From an uncultured Bacteroidales bacterium (lineage in GTDB: Bacteria > Bacteroidota > Bacteroidia > Bacteroidales > UBA932): DNA of 7,816 nt. Numbering within the stretch: position 1 is the stretch's first letter; each line of letters starts with the position of its first letter. The stretch lies in NCBI GenBank assembly GCA_946187365.1, contig CAMHRD010000045.1, positions 1 to 7,816 of the forward strand, read 5' to 3'. A program made the position numbers and the translations under genes. Shown one piece after another: positions 5,520 to 7,816 of the stretch. A model generated the notes under the pieces. That model worked only from the letters and a program-made list of their open reading frames with translations. It ran no database searches and had not been told where the DNA came from.

Positions 5520-7025
5520 TTAGAATTCCCATGTAGTAGAGCCGTCTTTGTTGTCTTTAAGCTGAATGCCCAACTCCTTCAAAGCGTCTCTAATCTGATC
5601 ACTCTTTGCCCAATCTTTGTTTGCTCTTGCCTCTTTTCTCTCCTTAATGACAAACTGCATAAGGCCGTCAATAACGTTCGTAGAACCAGCTGTAGCAGAA
5701 GCAGATGCACCGTCTTCATCCAGCAGACCCAGAATATCAAAGACAACCTCTTTGAAGAGAGATTGAATGCTCTCCTTCTCTTTTTGTGAAACCTGAACTC
5801 TTCCCTCCTTTGCATTGTTTACAATCTTTACAACTTCATAAACGTATGATAATGCAATTGGAGTGTTCAAATCATCACACAATGCAGTGAATATTGCCTC
5901 TCTGATTCTGTCAACCTCTTTTGCAACGGAACCGTCAGACTCTCCAACCTTCAGAGTTTCAGCATCCTTAACGGCCTGCATCAATCTCTTGAGTCCCTTC
6001 TCCGCAGCCTTAAGCGCAGAGTTGCTGAAGTCCAAAGTTCCTCTGTAGTGAGCCTGAAGAATGAAGAAACGTACCGTCATAGGAGAGTAAGCCTGCTCCA
6101 GATTAGGGTTGTTTCCGGTAAAGAGTTCCTCCAGGGTGATGAAGTTGCCCAAAGACTTGCCCATCTTGCGTCCTTCAATGGTAATCAGGTTGTTATGCAT
6201 CCAATACTTAACGCCCGTTTTTCCCCTTTCAGCAACGTTCTGAGCTATCTCGCACTCGTGGTGAGGGAACATCAGATCCATACCTCCGCCGTGAATGTCA
6301 AACTCACCGCCAAGGTATTTTTCACCCATTGCAGAGCACTCCAGATGCCAGCCCGGAAAACCCTCAGACCAAGGTGAAGGCCACTTCATTATGTGCTCCG
6401 GAGAAGCCTTCTTCCAAAGGGCAAAATCTGCCGGATGGTGTTTGTCACTCTGGCCGTCCAGCTCACGGGTGTTGGAGAGAAGTTCCTCCACGTTACGTCC
6501 GCTCAAAGCACCGTAATTATATTGTTTACTGTACTTTACAACGTCAAAGTAAATAGAGCCGTTGCTCTCGTATGCAAACCCCTTTTCCAGAATCTTCTTA
6601 ATGAACTCAATCTGTTCAATTATGTGACCGGAAGCGTTAGGTTCAATGCTTGGAGGAAGAACGTTCAGTTCTGCCATCTTCTGACGGAAATGAACCGTGT
6701 AGGTCTGTGCAACCTCCATAGGTTCAAGCTGTTCCAGACGCGCCTTCTTTGCTATCTTATCCTCTCCCTCGTCTGCATCATGCTCCAGGTGACCCACATC
6801 CGTAATGTTACGCACGTAACGCACTCTGTAACCTATGTTCCTGAGAAGTCTTACCAAAACGTCGAACGTCACACCCGGTCTTGCATGCCCCAGATGAGGA
6901 TCTCCGTAAACAGTTGGACCACAAACATATAGCCCTACCATTCCCGGCACAATAGTCTCCAACTTTCTGCTCCTTCTGGAGAGGGTGTCATAAATGAAAA
7001 ACTCCCTTTTTATCTCACTGCTCAT
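5520..7025 (-). CDS. cysS: Cysteine--tRNA ligase
   Basis: CysRS is a class I synthetase that charges tRNA-Cys with cysteine in the cytoplasm. The 501-residue product is slightly longer than E. coli CysRS (461). The nucleotide-binding motif is HLGH (44-47) and the KMSKS loop is KMGKS (287-291). Zinc ligands are visible as Cys35 (YVCGPTVY), Cys230 (WHLECSAMG), and His255 and Glu259 (PHHECE). The C-terminal helical and anticodon-binding part follows, ending in ARANKDWAKSDQIRDALKELGI, a standard CysRS segment. Residues 436-448 are a low-complexity Asp/Ala/Ser linker. The ATG at 7023-7025 is the first in frame after the ssb stop. The gene is downstream of ssb and upstream of the PepSY-like gene on the same strand. 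All catalytic motifs are present. Confidence 0.98.
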   Translation of the reverse strand: MSSEIKREFFIYDTLSRRSRKLETIVPGMVGLYVCGPTVYGDPHLGHARPGVTFDVLVRLLRNIGYRVRYVRNITDVGHLEHDADEGEDKIAKKARLEQLEPMEVAQTYTVHFRQKMAELNVLPPSIEPNASGHIIEQIEFIKKILEKGFAYESNGSIYFDVVKYSKQYNYGALSGRNVEELLSNTRELDGQSDKHHPADFALWKKASPEHIMKWPSPWSEGFPGWHLECSAMGEKYLGGEFDIHGGGMDLMFPHHECEIAQNVAERGKTGVKYWMHNNLITIEGRKMGKSLGNFITLEELFTGNNPNLEQAYSPMTVRFFILQAHYRGTLDFSNSALKAAEKGLKRLMQAVKDAETLKVGESDGSVAKEVDRIREAIFTALCDDLNTPIALSYVYEVVKIVNNAKEGRVQVSQKEKESIQSLFKEVVFDILGLLDEDGASASATAGSTNVIDGLMQFVIKERKEARANKDWAKSDQIRDALKELGIQLKDNKDGSTTWEF

Positions 7026-7035
7026 AAAAATACCG

Positions 7036-7052
7036 TAGGCCGTTAGGGCCTA
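7036..7052 (-). terminator. Hairpin between ssb and cysS (terminator or leader structure)
   Basis: TAGGCC (7036-7041) and GGCCTA (7047-7052) form a perfect 6-base stem with a 5-base loop. On the minus strand it is followed by CGGTATTTTTATG, where the last bases are the cysS start codon. It may partly terminate ssb transcripts or shape the cysS ribosome entry site. The stem is short and the T-run begins several bases after it, so I cannot decide between these roles. Confidence 0.4.
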
Positions 7053-7059
7053 TCAGGAG

Positions 7060-7067
7060 CAAATTTA
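7060..7067 (-). promoter_or_regulatory. Possible -7 element for cysS, overlapping the ssb stop codon
   Basis: The minus strand reads TAAATTTG, a fit to TAnnTTTG, where the TAA is also the ssb stop codon. Transcription would begin near 7056, about 30 bases before the cysS ATG. No TTTG is found at the -33 distance. AT-rich stop-codon regions produce such matches by chance, so this is tentative. Confidence 0.35.
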
Positions 7068-7400
7068 ACAATTTTCCGGCAGAGACATTTTTAAAGCCAC
7101 AATTTCTGAGCTGAAACGCTCCTCACCGTTCTTGGTTACATACTTGAAGTAGCGCAGTTTCCCAATCAGATCCACAAAGACCCCTCTTCTGATTCTTGAA
7201 AATTCCGGAATGTTCTTGGAAGACCAGGCTGCAACGTTATGCCAGGTAGTCTCCTCCTTGTAAAGACCGTCCTTTCCTTTGTACGCCTCGTGAGTTGCAA
7301 CAGAAAAACGAATAATGCTTACTCCGCCTTCCAGCTGTGAGATTTTAGGATCCGCTCCCACGCGTCCCTTTAACTCTACTCTGTTTAATGTTTTCTCCAT
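7065..7400 (-). CDS. ssb: Short single-stranded DNA-binding protein without acidic tail
   Basis: SSB proteins coat single-stranded DNA during replication, repair and recombination. The 111-residue product is little more than one OB-fold. NRVELKGRVGADPKI (6-20), VSIIRFSVATHEAYK (27-41), TTWHNVAAWS (51-60) and GVFVDLIGKLRYFKY (73-87) followed by FSSEIVALKM (96-105) match the SSB strands in order. The protein stops right after the fold, with LPENC. The Gly/Pro-rich linker and the acidic tip (usually ending DDxPF) that recruits partner proteins are absent. I chose the ATG at 7398-7400 because the protein then begins in the normal SSB manner; an upstream start at 7469 would add 23 hydrophobic residues that do not fit. 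This is probably a secondary SSB and not the main replicative one. It is transcribed towards cysS. Confidence 0.9.
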   Translation of the reverse strand: MEKTLNRVELKGRVGADPKISQLEGGVSIIRFSVATHEAYKGKDGLYKEETTWHNVAAWSSKNIPEFSRIRRGVFVDLIGKLRYFKYVTKNGEERFSSEIVALKMSLPENC

Positions 7401-7473
7401 AATTGTTTGTTTTAGAGTGTTAATAAAAAATGCAGAACAAAGAAAAGGCGGCAAAAAGAGAATAGCCATATTT

Positions 7474-7510
7474 TAAACGATTATAAACGTTTATAAACGT
7501 TTAATAAACG
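7474..7510. repeat. Four helically phased TAAACG motifs upstream of ssb
   Basis: TAAACG occurs at 7474-7479, 7484-7489, 7494-7499 and 7505-7510, a spacing of 10, 10 and 11 bases, about one turn of DNA each. The unit TTATAAACGT is repeated exactly at 7481-7490 and 7491-7500. The junctions form perfect palindromes, CGTTTATAAACG (7488-7499) and TAAACGTTTA (7484-7493 and 7494-7503). Sites on one face of the helix, about 75-110 bases before ssb, would suit cooperative binding of a regulator. That role is inferred. Confidence 0.6.
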
Positions 7511-7591
7511 GATAATCCACGCTTTTGTACAATTGCAAGTTTTTCAGAATAAGAAACCTTATAAAAGGCTACATAATAAGCATTTACCTAA

Positions 7592-7604
7592 AGTAAAATT
7601 TACT
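7592..7604. repeat. Short inverted repeat in the ssb/zinc-ribbon intergenic region
   Basis: AGTAAA and TTTACT flank a single central A. Thirteen bases in AT-rich DNA can arise by chance; it could be an operator for either divergent gene, but nothing else supports that. Confidence 0.25.
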
Positions 7605-7684
7605 CGGCAAAATTGATGATTCTATAATTGTCAAAAATCCGGGGGAAATTTTCAGCCGGTCAGATAACAATGTTCAATATGGGA

Positions 7685-7692
7685 TAACTTTG
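7685..7692 (+). promoter_or_regulatory. -7 element before the zinc-ribbon gene
   Basis: TAACTTTG is identical to the eno -7 box and fits TAnnTTTG. Transcription would begin near 7696, leaving a leader of only about 13 bases before the ATG at 7709. No TTTG is present at the -33 distance. Confidence 0.55.
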
Positions 7693-7708
7693 GCACGGAG
7701 TTTTGGAT

Positions 7709-7816
7709 ATGAAAGAGAAGAAATGTCCGGTTTGCGGAAGGGTTGTCCTGGGAAGAACAGACAAGAGATTCTGTTGCGACGATTGCCGTACGGAGTACCA
7801 TAATATAAGCTATAGA
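7709..7816 (+). CDS. CxxC zinc-ribbon protein (partial, C-terminus beyond window)
   Basis: Thirty-six codons are open from the ATG at 7709 to the window end. They read KKCPVCGRVVLGRTDKR followed by FCCDDCRTEYHN. Cys6-x2-Cys9 and Cys22-x3-Cys26 form a four-cysteine zinc site, with an extra Cys23. The GRxDKRFCxxxCRxEYHN pattern is common in small uncharacterised Bacteroidota proteins that start with such a ribbon (similar to the DUF2116-type Zn-ribbon). The -7 box 17 bases upstream supports this start. It is divergent from ssb. The function is unknown and the rest of the protein cannot be seen, so the ribbon may be only an N-terminal module. Confidence 0.75.
   Translation, partial: MKEKKCPVCGRVVLGRTDKRFCCDDCRTEYHNISYR

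Larger units (their letters stand above)
7401..7708. other. AT-rich divergent intergenic region between ssb and the zinc-ribbon gene
   Basis: This stretch of 308 bases holds no open reading frame that I would call a gene on either strand. It contains the phased TAAACG array (7474-7510), a short inverted repeat AGTAAA-A-TTTACT (7592-7604), and the -7 box of the plus-strand gene (7685-7692). The ssb promoter must lie here; the nearest match is TTTCTTTG on the minus strand (7437-7444), which lacks the TA and has no -33 partner, so I do not call it. The rest shows nothing recognisable. Confidence 0.6.

Noticed and set aside
6393..6932. Plus-strand open frame of 179 codons opposite cysS
   Set aside because: It lies wholly antisense to cysS, whose motifs are intact over the same bases. 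The translation is Leu/Val/Ser-rich without a recognisable domain and no promoter or spacing supports it.
7401..7469. Longer ssb start adding 23 hydrophobic residues, possibly a signal peptide
   Set aside because: An OB-fold DNA-binding protein has no reason for export, and the family begins at about MEKTLNRVEL.
7511..7520. DnaA-box-like sequence next to the TAAACG array, suggesting a replication origin
   Set aside because: The best alignment (TAATCCACG) has two mismatches to TTATCCACA, it is single, and no dnaA, dnaN or other origin genes are nearby.
1..7816. A new defence, mobile or biosynthetic system
   Set aside because: All long genes are recognised housekeeping or known-family genes. 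No direct repeats with spacers, integrase, transposase, terminal inverted repeats or unusual composition island was seen.

Overview
The window is a piece of a bacterial chromosome from the phylum Bacteroidota, most likely order Bacteroidales. Three things suggest this. Several genes are preceded by the Bacteroidota-type -7 element TAnnTTTG (TATCTTTG before rplC, TAACTTTG before eno and before the last gene). Shine-Dalgarno sequences are mostly missing. The accessory proteins (SIMPL-domain, PepSY-like, CxxC zinc ribbon, short tailless SSB) and the L2 variant around DHPMGGGEGR are typical of that phylum. Genus cannot be fixed from the sequence alone.

Left part (1-2760, minus strand): the start of the large ribosomal protein operon in the order rplC-rplD-rplW-rplB-rpsS, with rpsS cut by the window edge. 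The genes are 2-18 bases apart. rpsJ, which normally opens this operon, is not present. rplC instead has its own consensus promoter and a leader of about 100 bases with several potential hairpins. Upstream of it, on the same strand, lies a membrane-anchored SIMPL-domain gene (2842-3549) with a hairpin terminator behind it.

Middle (3600-5520): a divergent intergenic region drives eno (enolase, plus strand, 3674-4981). eno converges on a minus-strand gene for a small secreted PepSY-like protein (5060-5503), with a near-ideal bidirectional terminator between them (5012-5040).

Right part (5520-7816): cysS (cysteinyl-tRNA synthetase, minus strand) sits 16 bases upstream of the PepSY-like gene, and a short single-domain ssb lies just upstream of cysS. 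An AT-rich intergenic region of 308 bases follows. It carries four TAAACG motifs spaced about one helical turn apart. The plus-strand start of a CxxC zinc-ribbon protein is cut by the right edge.

Most of the window is housekeeping: translation (ribosomal proteins, CysRS) and glycolysis (enolase). I found no mobile element, CRISPR array, tRNA or rRNA gene, and no convincing new multigene system. The points worth a second look are regulatory: the rplC leader in an operon without rpsJ, the phased repeat array by ssb, and the ssb/cysS junction.
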